Positions 36,402-46,204 of a stretch of DNA of 64,000 bases are shown one piece after another. Position numbers and translations under genes: made by a program. The stretch is from Nostoc sp. CHAB 5834 (GTDB lineage Bacteria > Cyanobacteriota > Cyanobacteriia > Cyanobacteriales > Nostocaceae), in the NCBI GenBank assembly GCA_020829485.1, contig JAIVFU010000026.1, forward strand, positions 1 through 64,000, written 5' to 3'. The notes under the pieces are model-generated. The model did no database searches. It was not told the origin of the DNA and was given only the letters and a program-made list of their open reading frames with translations. Within the stretch, counting starts at the first letter, position 1. Each line of letters begins with the position of its first letter.

Positions 36402-36505
36402 GCGTTCTTATGTCCTCATATTAATGTTGAAGTGTTTGCCTAATTGCTTCCCTAATTTAGCAGATGGGGCGATACTTACTAACAAATATCGCTTACTGAA
36501 AGCAA

Positions 36506-36841
36506 TTAGCATCCAAATTCTTCTCTAAGCCTGCGCTTTAAATCTCCAGAGATCGGTAACCAGTTAATTTCTTGGCAGATATTGTTACGAGTTTCCCCAT
36601 TTTGTAGGCGCTGTCTATAGATGGCTATTAACAATGTCTCTAGGCCAAACTTAGATAACATATCAGCTGCCAAGCCTATTATTCCCAGCAGAACTATACC
36701 ACCTATCATCCCTCCGGGCCCCAATATTGCTAAAGCTGCTGTAATAGCAGCAGCTCCAGTAAGACCTGTAGTAGCCATCGTAATTATAAGTACAATTGCA
36801 GGCAAACCTATTCCAGCTGCTTTCCTTACGAATTCATCCAT
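36506..36841 (-). CDS. Small membrane protein with glycine-rich helices
   Basis: 111 residues: two or three hydrophobic helices (IGLPAIVLIITMATTGLTGA, AALAILGPGGMIGGIVLL) followed by a soluble tail (RQRLQNGETRNNICQEINWL, then SGDLKRRLREEFGC). The type recalls hydrophobic proteins beside NTPases in cyanobacteria. It lies 105 bp upstream of vapB on the same strand. Function unknown. Compare 2492-2824. Confidence 0.6.
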   Translation of the reverse strand: MDEFVRKAAGIGLPAIVLIITMATTGLTGAAAITAALAILGPGGMIGGIVLLGIIGLAADMLSKFGLETLLIAIYRQRLQNGETRNNICQEINWLPISGDLKRRLREEFGC

Positions 36842-37026
36842 ACTATATCCTCTAGTAAATACTGATATAACAGACTCATTGGGGTTTCAAGTTTAGTGTT
36901 CCCCGAAATTTGTACGGCTCAACATCAAATAACAATTTTTCTATAGCGCAGTGATTTGAGGTTAGTTATGGGGAAATATTATAACAGTACAATTTCTAGC
37001 AGTTATAGCTGTAATTATTCATCAGT

Positions 37027-37959
37027 ATGCTTGTATTCTTTATTCACGGTGTCAACACTCAGAATTCTAGATATGCTGACGCACTCATAAAAAAAATTCA
37101 CAAAAAACTAGCGACCTCTGCAAACTTTTACTCAAGTTTCTGGGGAAACTTATTCAACAATAAGAAACATCAAACTATTGGATGTATTGAGAAAGATTTT
37201 TCTAGACTTTGTGAACACCATAAAGAATATAAAGGTTCGTATGATGATATTTACAGATACAAAAAACGAAGAAATGAGATAATCAGTAATTTTTTAGGTG
37301 ATTTTTTAATCTATCAAAATTCCGATCGCGGTAAAGCAATACGTAAAACTATCGTTGAACAACTGAGTCAGTTCTTAAATGACCACTCAAATCAACAAGA
37401 AATTCATTTGATTGCTCATTCTCTAGGTAGTTTAATTCTGTGGGATCTCATTTTTTCAGATACTTTATACAATGATGATCCAGCTTTTATTTTTCGTGAG
37501 AAACTAAATCTGTTAAATTTAGCTAGCATTACGACCTTGGGTTCTCCTCTCTTATTCCTTAAGCAAATGCTAGATATTGATTTCTCGGTTATCAATTATT
37601 ATTTTAAAAATTCTAATAAAGAAGAAACTGCTGGATTGCAGAAGTTGAGATGGGTAAATATAATTCATTCCTCTGACTTAATTGCCTATCCTCTCAAAGC
37701 TGCTATAGAAGATGAAATTAGCTCGGATTTATTATTCTGCGATCATTATGTGTGGCAGTATGCAAACAAGATGGAGAAAACATTAAACAATATGGGTCAA
37801 TCAGATATGGCAATGGTTGTTGGAGCAGAAGATGCTCATTCTTCGTACTTCTACGATAATCTGGATGGTGATATCACATCAGGTATTATTGCATATAATT
37901 TGTTAGGAAAGACACAAAAACTTTTAGAAAGGTGTGTGCATCCAAGACCTATGGGATGA
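37027..37959 (+). CDS. Alpha/beta-hydrolase family protein (lipase-like)
   Basis: 310 residues starting FFIHGVNTQNSRY (the oxyanion-hole HG of hydrolases) and carrying the nucleophile elbow AHSLGS (about residues 135-140, Ser nucleophile), with a C-terminal His region (GAEDAHSSYFYDN). Codon use is more AT-rich than the surroundings. Neighbours are toxin-antitoxin and Uma2 genes, so an effector-type esterase is possible (inference). Confidence 0.6.
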   Translation: MLVFFIHGVNTQNSRYADALIKKIHKKLATSANFYSSFWGNLFNNKKHQTIGCIEKDFSRLCEHHKEYKGSYDDIYRYKKRRNEIISNFLGDFLIYQNSDRGKAIRKTIVEQLSQFLNDHSNQQEIHLIAHSLGSLILWDLIFSDTLYNDDPAFIFREKLNLLNLASITTLGSPLLFLKQMLDIDFSVINYYFKNSNKEETAGLQKLRWVNIIHSSDLIAYPLKAAIEDEISSDLLFCDHYVWQYANKMEKTLNNMGQSDMAMVVGAEDAHSSYFYDNLDGDITSGIIAYNLLGKTQKLLERCVHPRPMG

Positions 37960-38031
37960 TTGAAGCCATAGACAAAGCTGTACATCTTAGTAGTATTGAA
38001 TGAAGTACCCGTCAGCAAGGGAGCGAGGGCG

Positions 38032-38673
38032 ATGTACGCAACCGTCACACAACCACTGATTGAAGAGTTTCTTGCCTGGGATGATGGTTCAGGCAGAGAG
38101 TTTGAGCTATTGGATGGAATTCCCGTGCCATTATCAGAACCAAATGCAAATCATGAGGATTTGATCGAGCGACTGTGTGCCTACTTAGAAAATCACTGCC
38201 AAGAAAATGACCTGCCTTACGTGTCGCGCCAGTCCAAGCAGGTTCGGCTCAAAACAGCACCACCAGAAAAGGAAAAAAGCCGGAAAGCAGATATTGTTAT
38301 ATTTGCAAGAGTTGAATGGCAGAGGATGAAAACTAGCTCTAGTTCTGCTGCTGCATATATTCCACCACCCGGAATCATTGAAGTCGTTAGCAACAACTGG
38401 AAGGACGACTATCTGACAAAACTTGCTGAATATGTTCGCGTAGCGTCTCGTAGAGAAGATTTGGGCGTTTTCGAGTACATCATTGTGGACTATGCTGCTT
38501 TTGGTGGCATTCGATTCATTGGCTCTCCCAAGCAGCCAACCATTACAATCTACCAACTTGAAGGTGCAGAGTATTTACCCCCAAAGGTATTTCGAGGGCA
38601 GGATCGAATTGATTCTAGATTGTTTCCGAATATTCTCTTAACGGCTGAACAGATTTTTGCAATGAGTCGCTGA
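38032..38673 (+). CDS. Uma2 family (DUF820) endonuclease-like protein with an 8-residue repeat insertion
   Basis: About 213 residues from ATG 38032, preceded by a purine-rich GAGGG. Core motifs are REFELLDG, RKADIVIFARVEW and GIIEVVSNNWKDDYLTKLAEY. Directly after AEY stands VRVASRRE, encoded by a 24-bp GCGTAGCGTCTCGTAGAGAA-type repeat (38434-38457), where related proteins read straight into DLGVFEYIIVDY. The insertion is in frame and falls before the last strand. Confidence 0.75.
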   Translation: MYATVTQPLIEEFLAWDDGSGREFELLDGIPVPLSEPNANHEDLIERLCAYLENHCQENDLPYVSRQSKQVRLKTAPPEKEKSRKADIVIFARVEWQRMKTSSSSAAAYIPPPGIIEVVSNNWKDDYLTKLAEYVRVASRREDLGVFEYIIVDYAAFGGIRFIGSPKQPTITIYQLEGAEYLPPKVFRGQDRIDSRLFPNILLTAEQIFAMSR

Positions 38674-38768
38674 TTAGCAATGAAGAAATTTCTTCTAGTC
38701 GTCTTCTTGCCACTGCGTCCTTATATCGCGTTATATATATTAATCATCTATCCAAATAATCTTAATTA

Positions 38769-38999
38769 ATGCAAAAAATCGTATCCGATACAAAAATAAT
38801 GATGGGCAAACCTGTCATTTCAGGAACTCGTATTACAGTTGAGTTAATTCTTGAAAAACTTGCTGCGGGTGAAACACCTGAGCAAATACTAGAAGCGCAT
38901 CCGCGACTTACCGATGAAGGAATTAAAGCAGCTTTGGCATTTGCGGCTCAAGCTTTAAGGTATGATGTGGTTTATCCAACGATTGAGAAAGCTTCTTGA
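38769..38999 (+). CDS. DUF433 antitoxin-like protein
   Basis: A 76-residue helix-turn-helix protein of the DUF433 type: MMGKPVISGTRITVELILEKLAAGETPEQILEAHPRLTDE. This family pairs with DUF5615 PIN-like toxins in many cyanobacteria. Its TGA overlaps the TTG start of the downstream toxin gene. Confidence 0.88.
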   Translation: MQKIVSDTKIMMGKPVISGTRITVELILEKLAAGETPEQILEAHPRLTDEGIKAALAFAAQALRYDVVYPTIEKAS

Positions 39000-39348
39000 A
39001 GTTTTTAGGGGACGAAAATTTAGATTGGCAAATCGTTGAACGTCTACGGCTTGATGTCACGAAACTTTGTATGTTGTGGAAATGGAACCAGGAATTCCTG
39101 ACGATGAAGTTTTGAATTTGGCTAACAATGAAGGTGCAATTCTATTGACATCAGATAAGGATTTTGGTGAGTTAGTTTTCCGTTTGCGTCGAATTGCAAC
39201 AGGTGTTGTGTTAATTCGGTTATTCGGTTTATCTCCAAATGATAGAGCAGAAATTGTTGCCAATGCCATTAATCAACATGCAGATGAATTATTAGGAGCT
39301 TTTACTGTTATTTCATCTAAAACTATTCGCATTCGTAAAATGACTTGA
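38996..39348 (+). pseudogene. DUF5615 PIN-like toxin, frameshifted
   Basis: The true start (TTG 38996, product LKFLGDENLDWQIVERLRLDV) carries the acidic GDEN motif of DUF5615 and overlaps the DUF433 stop. After DVT the frame is disturbed: the rest of the toxin (YVVEMEPGIPDDEVLNLAN ... TSDKDFGEL ... GVVLIRL) continues in another frame from about 39070 to 39348. About 8 bases (AAACTTTG near 39062-39069) interrupt an expected join of DVT to YVVEM. Frame 1 ends at 39115. Either the toxin is dead or this is a sequencing error. Confidence 0.7.
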
Positions 39349-39446
39349 TGCAGAAAAATTAAAAGAGGCGTTTTCCAGCGACTACGGTAAAAATAAAATC
39401 CCTATTACCTGCTATTAGTCAAGGTCTTAGGGATTTCTTTGCTTAC

Positions 39447-39519
39447 GGGACTGGTGCGGCTCGAACGCACGACCTGACGCTTAGGAGGCGTCCGCTCTAT
39501 CCAACTGAGCTACAACCCC
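39447..39519 (-). tRNA. tRNA-Arg(CCT)
   Basis: Read on the minus strand, the 73-nt cloverleaf starts GGGGTTG and ends CAGTCCC (7-bp acceptor stem with one G-U and one U-G wobble). The D arm is GCTCAGTTGGATAGAGC. The anticodon stem GACGC/GCGTC encloses the loop CTCCTAA with anticodon CCT, decoding AGG. The T arm is GTGCGTTCGAGCCGCAC. The 3' CCA is not encoded. Confidence 0.95.
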
Positions 39520-39552
39520 AACTATGAAGCATATATAATTATAGCACTACTT

Positions 39553-40698
<1,146 letters not shown>

Positions 40699-40703
40699 TC
40701 AGT

Positions 40704-41312
40704 ATGCGCGATGACCTCGATATCAATCATGCTTATGAAATTCTTGGGTTGGAACCGGGTGCATCACAAGCACAAGTAAAGCGAGCTTACCGTCAACTGG
40801 TGAAAATTTGGCATCCTGATCGCTTTCTTGAGGAAAAGCAAAAACAGGAAGCTGAGGAAAAAATCAAATCAATCAACTCAGCTTACAACAAGCTCAAATC
40901 AGAAACTCCATCTGAGCCTCCCATTCCTGAAAATCCATCTTCATCTTCGCCTAAAAATCCCCCAAAAATATCTGTGAATCGTTGGGATGCTGAAACTTTC
41001 TATAGTTTAGGAGTAGAAAATGCTACAGAAGGAAGATATGAGGATGCGATCGCAGATTTTACCCACGCAATTCGTCTCAATCCTCACTATGTTGAGGCGT
41101 ATAAATATCGTGGGCTAGTTTGCTCTCAACTGGGATACGAATATAGAGCCGCTTCCGATTTAAATAAAGCTGCACAAATAGAAGAATTAAGAAATCCCGG
41201 TGCTGCACGGAGAGTGCGATCGCCTAGATATGTATCCAAACCTAGAACTCTGGTAGAAAGATTTTGTCAGGGAATTAAAAAGATATTGCGGCTAAATCGG
41301 CGTTGGAGATGA
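40704..41312 (+). CDS. J-domain protein with TPR motif
   Basis: The N-terminus is a J domain with HPD in VKIWHPDRF (about residues 35-43). A Ser/Pro-rich linker (about 71-90) follows, then a TPR pair (FYSLGVENATEGRYEDAIADFTHAI and YVEAYKYRGLVCSQLGYEY). A basic C-terminus ends it. Such proteins recruit Hsp70 to particular clients. Divergent from the tocopherol cyclase gene with 29 bp between starts. Confidence 0.85.
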   Translation: MRDDLDINHAYEILGLEPGASQAQVKRAYRQLVKIWHPDRFLEEKQKQEAEEKIKSINSAYNKLKSETPSEPPIPENPSSSSPKNPPKISVNRWDAETFYSLGVENATEGRYEDAIADFTHAIRLNPHYVEAYKYRGLVCSQLGYEYRAASDLNKAAQIEELRNPGAARRVRSPRYVSKPRTLVERFCQGIKKILRLNRRWR

Positions 41313-41801
41313 GAAGTAGCGTAGATACATATCGGACAAGCATTGCTCATCAACTCAACGTAAAAGCCATGTCCCGCAAGGAACTGAAGTTCCTTGCTAA
41401 TAGCGAAAGTCATCTGAAGATAACTAAAATATAGCCAAAAATCTTTAGTCTACTTGAGTAGACTTTAGCTATTAGCCTTGAACTTTAGTTCCAGGCGGGT
41501 GAGCTCGCCAACAGTTAAGCTATTTCTTCTCTTTAGTTGACACCAATGAGCAATGCGCTTTACCCCTACTGCGTGTTGCTTTAGACGATGATACATACCT
41601 AGAGTTAGAGAATACTTGTATTGGGTAATACTAAATGTAGTAAAGCTAGTAGTCTGTCAAAATGAATTTGACAGACTACTAGCTTTTGCCGAAATAGCCC
41701 AAGACAAGCCAATGCTTAATTATTATGCAAAAGGTCAAACCCCAGTCCAAACGCACAGGACACTATAAATTCCTGACGACAAAAACCATACAGGATTAAT
41801 T
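41313..41801. other. Repeat-rich intergenic region
   Basis: Contains a GGAACTGAAGTTCC palindrome near 41380, a TCTACTTGAGTAGA palindrome around 41449, and a perfect 20-bp-arm hairpin at 41642-41686 listed separately. No gene is visible. Confidence 0.6.
41642..41686. repeat. Perfect 20-bp-arm hairpin
   Basis: AAAGCTAGTAGTCTGTCAAA (41642-41661) is exactly complementary to 41667-41686 across a 5-base loop ATGAA. This is longer than ordinary terminators and lacks a T tract. It could be a MITE relic or a small-RNA hairpin. Confidence 0.85.
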
Positions 41802-42440
41802 TTATATGAAGCGTAATCGGAATGACTGACGACACCCACCACTACGCTTATCTGTGTCAATGCGGAATGTTACGGGCATAGATGGAGTAACGGTAAAAGT
41901 CCCTGCGTTCCCGCATTGTCCTGGATCACCATCGGGTGTGAACCTCACATCAAGAATAATATCGTTGCGACCAAACAAGTAAAACGTCTGCTGACAACCA
42001 CCGCTGCGATTGTCTGCATCAATTCGGTAAGGATTGCTATAGGTAATATTTTGCCCTGAAAGGTTTGTTGGAATTACCCAGAAACCAGGATTGCCACATT
42101 GACCAGGATCGCCGTCAGGTTGAAAGTTAACATATAAACTCAGCCCACTAAGGACGTTTCCCGGATCTATGAGTGCAAAGGACTGTAAACAGCCGCCAGA
42201 TCTTCCATCAGTGTCTATCCTTACTTCTGGAGTCCATTGATTGATAGATGTTACGAATTCACCGTATGCTGCACCATTGCATTGAGAAATATCACCATCA
42301 CCGATAAAACGCTGGGCAAATAATGGAAAGATACTAGTTTGTGCGAAAGCTTTGCTTTGTAGAACAACCAACGTACCTTGTAAGAAAACACCTAATCCTG
42401 CTGTTAAACCTAAAATTTTGGACAGGTTAAATAATTTCAT
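41802..42440 (-). CDS. Secreted protein with three RSGGC repeats
   Basis: 212 residues from ATG 42440, preceded by GGAGGTAGG; a longer frame to 42593 lacks such a site. A signal peptide (LSKILGLTAGLGVFLQGTLV, cut near AFAQ) leads to the repeat: RIDTDGRSGGC, RIDADNRSGGC and RIDTDKRSGGC, each followed by a Q(S/T)F strand. PDGDPGQCG spacers with paired cysteines lie between. The Cys and Asp pattern suggests disulfides and perhaps metal binding. Family not recognised. Confidence 0.7.
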   Translation of the reverse strand: MKLFNLSKILGLTAGLGVFLQGTLVVLQSKAFAQTSIFPLFAQRFIGDGDISQCNGAAYGEFVTSINQWTPEVRIDTDGRSGGCLQSFALIDPGNVLSGLSLYVNFQPDGDPGQCGNPGFWVIPTNLSGQNITYSNPYRIDADNRSGGCQQTFYLFGRNDIILDVRFTPDGDPGQCGNAGTFTVTPSMPVTFRIDTDKRSGGCRQSFRLRFI

Positions 42441-43112
42441 AAACCTACCTCCGATAAAGCTTTGTTCTGAAAACAGCGCTGAGATGCGATAACGGTCAAG
42501 TCGTACAGTTAAGTACTCATCACAAAATAATGCAGATACGAAAACTATTAGTCTTCGAGGTTCAAAACAAAGACCAATAGATGATTTCTGCAAGAATTTT
42601 TTTTAGTTGTAGGCTCAGTTTTGCTGCGGAGCAGCCCTGTTCTGATTACCTCCACTATTTTGTAACAGCTATCTGTAATGATGCTTAAAAGCATTTACTA
42701 GCTGTCTTAGTTATACATCTATTGATGGTATTTGTATATAAGCAAGTCCGTGGTGAAAAATCTACTTATGCAAGGAAGTGTAAAATCAGCAGAGAGCTTA
42801 TAAATTAATCCTTACAGGGTTTTTACTTCGGAGATGTTAACTGAAGCAAATTACTAGATTTTTCCTAAATGCATCACTTAACAGTTTAATAACATCTATC
42901 TTTGGGATAATCTTTCTTTCGATTAAGTATTAACTCCCTGGAGATAGAGCCACTTGTCTAATCTCAGAGGTTATTCTGAGAACAACCAACAGTTGAGTAG
43001 CAAATAAAACTCAATATTTATCAGCAACATAAATTTTTAAGCTCATTAAAACCTCTTGTTCTTACAAAACTTTAGTTTGTCAAAATCATATCGAGGAGTG
43101 AAATCAACAGCT
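42441..43112. other. Long intergenic region
   Basis: A 672-bp AT-rich stretch between two divergent genes. I found no further gene, tRNA or strong repeat. Promoters for both genes should lie here. Confidence 0.4.
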
Positions 43113-43565
43113 ATGTCTATTCCCAATGAACACGAAAGCAAAAACAGTGAAATCAAGCAAGAATCTTACACTGATACTAATGGTAATATTCACACTGACT
43201 TAACGCGAACCACTGAAACAGTCAAGAACAGCGCAGCTAATCCCAACTCTTACACTAACGGTTACGTACAAGGTCGAAATACTGAGCGTAACTACCAGCA
43301 AGCTGATTTAGCCGAGCGTGATAATAATAATGCTAGTCGTGGTTTGCTGTTGGGTATTATCATTACTTCCCTGCTTGGTTTGGTTGTAGGTGGCGTTTGG
43401 TACTTCAACCAGCAGAATAACGCAGCCGTTGATAATATTGTGCCGATCGCGGTTCCTGTACCAAGTAGTAGTCCAACTCCTAGTGCTTCTCCTCAAACAA
43501 AAACTTTCCAGTTAGAGCCTGTACCTCCTGCTCTAATGTTCTTGCGTAGGCATAGCCCGTCGTAG
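43113..43565 (+). CDS. Membrane-anchored hypothetical protein ending in a repeat
   Basis: About 150 residues from ATG 43113 (MSIPNEHESKNSEIKQESYTDTNG). A polar Asn/Thr/Glu-rich cytosolic part is followed by one membrane helix (GLLLGIIITSLLGLVVGGVWYF) and a Pro/Ser-rich tail. The final residues (LRRHSPS) are read from the 29-bp repeat at 43545-43573, so the original C-terminus has been lost or replaced. No known domain. Confidence 0.6.
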   Translation: MSIPNEHESKNSEIKQESYTDTNGNIHTDLTRTTETVKNSAANPNSYTNGYVQGRNTERNYQQADLAERDNNNASRGLLLGIIITSLLGLVVGGVWYFNQQNNAAVDNIVPIAVPVPSSSPTPSASPQTKTFQLEPVPPALMFLRRHSPS

Positions 43566-43573
43566 ACATCGCT
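43545..43573. repeat. 29-bp dispersed repeat, copy 2
   Basis: Differs from 19174-19202 by one base. Its TAG closes the upstream frame. Confidence 0.75.
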
Positions 43574-43907
43574 CTTTAAGTTGTGGCATCCATTGAATGT
43601 GTTTTTGCCTTAAGTTCAATGAGTTGTTTTGGAGGTTTTAAGACGCACAGCCAGAAAATGCCTGCCTAGTTGGAATGTAAGGATGTGCAATTCTGAGTAG
43701 AGCGATTGCCAATGCTGTTCACCTTAGTTTGAGTTAGTTACTTCTGAATTCTCCAATCTTCAAGAAACCGCCCCAAGCTGCTGATATCTATCCATCGTAG
43801 CTTCAGGCGGTTTCTGCTTTGTATTATGGATTTAAATTAACATTGACCGATGAGGGCTGTCATTTGTCCTTTGTCATTTGTCATTTATTTAGACCAATGA
43901 CCAATGA
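43574..43907. other. Intergenic region
   Basis: About 330 bp with no gene visible. It contains TTTGTCA/TTTGTCC heptamer-type repeats (43860-43890) and ACTAATG units ahead of the metallophosphoesterase stop. Confidence 0.5.
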
Positions 43908-44762
43908 CTAATGACTAACTAAGGTAATTACAGTCACTTCAGGCGGACAAAATAAACGTCCTGGTTTATAAGTTCCTAAACCACGGTTGACATATAGTTG
44001 ATTTTCTTCTACCTTGTGAAACCCTTGTGCCCACTCCCAATATCGCACGACTTTAGAACAGTCTCCCAGGAAAAATGTTACCCAACGCCGTAATTTTTTG
44101 GGAATTTGTTTGAGTAGCTTTTTATAATGGAGTACTAGAGGGCCAATGCCTGGAATTACGATATGACCACCGTGGGTATGACCAGATAGTTGCAAATCTA
44201 CCCGCCATTGTTGCAATATTTTTGCTGTATCTGGGTTATGGGATAAAACGATACGGGGTGTAACCGAGTCTAATTGATTCATGACTGGTGCAGGGTAAAA
44301 TTCCCGTGACCAATAATCAGCTAATCCTACCAATGGTAATTGTTTTCCTAATGGATAGGCGATTTCATTCCAAAGCACATGCACCCCAATGCTGGTTAAC
44401 GCCTGTGTAACTTCTGCTTTTGAGTGGCTGTAATAGATATCGTGATTACCAAGTACGGCATAGATACCACAGCGACTTTGTAGATGTTTGAGTCGATGCA
44501 CCAATTGGTGAATCGGCGTTGGATCATCAGTTACGTAGTCACCAGTTAATAGAATTAAATCTGGTTCAGCTTCATTAGTAAATGCGATCGCTTTTTCTAA
44601 CATTTCTTCCGACAGGCGCAAACCATCGTAGTGAAAATCTGACAACTGCACTAGCGTTGTACCTTGTAAAGATGCTGGAAGTTCCGCAATCTTAACCGTG
44701 ATTTTATCTACTCTTAAATGTCCCGTAAACAACCAATGCATAAGGCAACCGATACTCCTCAT
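43908..44762 (-). CDS. Metallophosphoesterase, tandem paralogue 1
   Basis: 284 residues of the calcineurin-like phosphoesterase fold (YkuE/YaeI type): LVQLSDFHYDGLRL (Asp-His metal ligands), LLTGDYVTDDP, AVLGNHDIYY, LSHNPD, and LQLSGHTHGGHIVIPG. Related proteins include UDP-2,3-diacylglucosamine and phosphodiesterase-like enzymes. Strongly similar over its whole length to the gene at 44938, so the pair arose by duplication. Confidence 0.88.
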   Translation of the reverse strand: MRSIGCLMHWLFTGHLRVDKITVKIAELPASLQGTTLVQLSDFHYDGLRLSEEMLEKAIAFTNEAEPDLILLTGDYVTDDPTPIHQLVHRLKHLQSRCGIYAVLGNHDIYYSHSKAEVTQALTSIGVHVLWNEIAYPLGKQLPLVGLADYWSREFYPAPVMNQLDSVTPRIVLSHNPDTAKILQQWRVDLQLSGHTHGGHIVIPGIGPLVLHYKKLLKQIPKKLRRWVTFFLGDCSKVVRYWEWAQGFHKVEENQLYVNRGLGTYKPGRLFCPPEVTVITLVSH

Positions 44763-44937
44763 ACCAGCGCTTACAGCTTACCAAAATTAAAATGTAACTT
44801 GATAAACTGCAATAATTTATGTCATCTACTCCAGACACAATTAACTAATTGATTGAAATTCTGAAACTAAACTACAGGTACTTATTAGCCAGAATACCTG
44901 CTGTGATTCTGTTCTTGAATTTTGAAATTTGGATTAC

Positions 44938-45789
44938 TTACTCATCCTGTAGGGTGATTATAGTAACTTCTGGGCGGCAAAATAAGCGTCCTGGGAGGTA
45001 AGTTCCCAAACCACGATTGACATATAACTGATTTTTTCCCAGATGATGCAAACCCTGTGACCATTCCCAATGGTTGACTACAGAAACATTTTCTGACAAC
45101 AATGGAAATCGATGCTGCGCTTTTTTGGGTATTTTTTCTGTAAGCTTTTCGTAAAAAAACATTGCAGGGCCAATTCCGGGAATCACGATTTGACCACCGT
45201 GAGTATGACCAGATAATTGTAAGTCAACTCGCCATGTTTGCAGTATCTCCGCAGTATCTGGGTTGTGGGATAAAACAATGCGGGGTGTATCGGGGTTTAG
45301 TTGATTCATAACTGGTGCAGGATTAAATTCCTGTGACCAATAATCAGCTAGTCCTACCAATGGCAATTCTTTTCCTAGTGGATAGGTAATTTCGTTCCAA
45401 AGTACATGAATTCCAATGCTAGTAAGAGCATCTGTAACTTCTGTTTTTGCGTTTTTGTAATGTATATCGTGATTGCCAAGAACAGCATAGATACCATTGC
45501 GACTTTGCAAATGTTTAAGTCGAAGTATCAGTTGGTGAATCGGCGCGGGATCGTCAGTTACGTAGTCACCAGTTAATAAAATTAAATCTGGTTTAGCTTT
45601 GTTAGTAAATGCGATCGCTTTTTCTAACATCTCTTCCGACAGCCGCAAACCATCGTAGTGAAAATCTGACAACTGCACCAGCTTCTGACCTTGTAAAGAT
45701 GCAGGCAACCCTGTAATGTTAACCGTCAATTTCTCTATACTCAACGGCCCAGATAACAACCAATGCATAAGACGTTCACTAAAGCTCAA
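44938..45789 (-). CDS. Metallophosphoesterase, tandem paralogue 2
   Basis: Almost the same motifs as its neighbour: SDFHYDG, GDYVTDDPAPIHQL, GNHDIHY, LSHNPDTAEIL and GHTHGGQIVIPG. Differences cluster in the C-terminal third (AMFFYEKLTEKIPKKAQH versus VLHYKKLLKQIPKKLRR), which may set substrate choice. Confidence 0.88.
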   Translation of the reverse strand: MSFSERLMHWLLSGPLSIEKLTVNITGLPASLQGQKLVQLSDFHYDGLRLSEEMLEKAIAFTNKAKPDLILLTGDYVTDDPAPIHQLILRLKHLQSRNGIYAVLGNHDIHYKNAKTEVTDALTSIGIHVLWNEITYPLGKELPLVGLADYWSQEFNPAPVMNQLNPDTPRIVLSHNPDTAEILQTWRVDLQLSGHTHGGQIVIPGIGPAMFFYEKLTEKIPKKAQHRFPLLSENVSVVNHWEWSQGLHHLGKNQLYVNRGLGTYLPGRLFCRPEVTIITLQDE

Positions 45790-46204
45790 TCATAGCGCTA
45801 ACAGCTTAACGAAACATCCTCGATTTGTGTCTATAGATCAGTACAGCTTCTTAAAAATTGAATGAAAACTAATCAAAAGCGCTGAAAGTTAGACATAATA
45901 AAACTTTTTAGCCTAAATTCCACTTTTTTGCACAGATATTCGATTCAACCCAAATAAGAAAACCCCTCTGCTTTGGTCGTAGTAAAGTCATTACAACGCA
46001 GAGGGATTTCATTTTTTATTTTTGTATAGCGTATAGGCAGATTTTAAAGATAATGCTGGCAAAAAACCAGTTTCTCTGATGTTGTGTTTATTCTAACCTG
46101 CCTACTCAGTTGAGCCTAGTAAAGTACAGCGTAAATAACACACCCATTCAAAATGGCCAAAAAGTCTACCCTATAAGCTTTTTGACTTTTGACTTCCTGC
46201 GGTA
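45790..46204. other. Intergenic region with stem-loop
   Basis: No gene visible. Around 45965-46005, CCCTCTGC and GCAGAGGG can pair across a roughly 30-base loop, followed by T-rich sequence, so a terminator or attenuator is possible. A 70-codon frame at 46110 overlaps the pentapeptide gene and is not supported. Confidence 0.45.
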
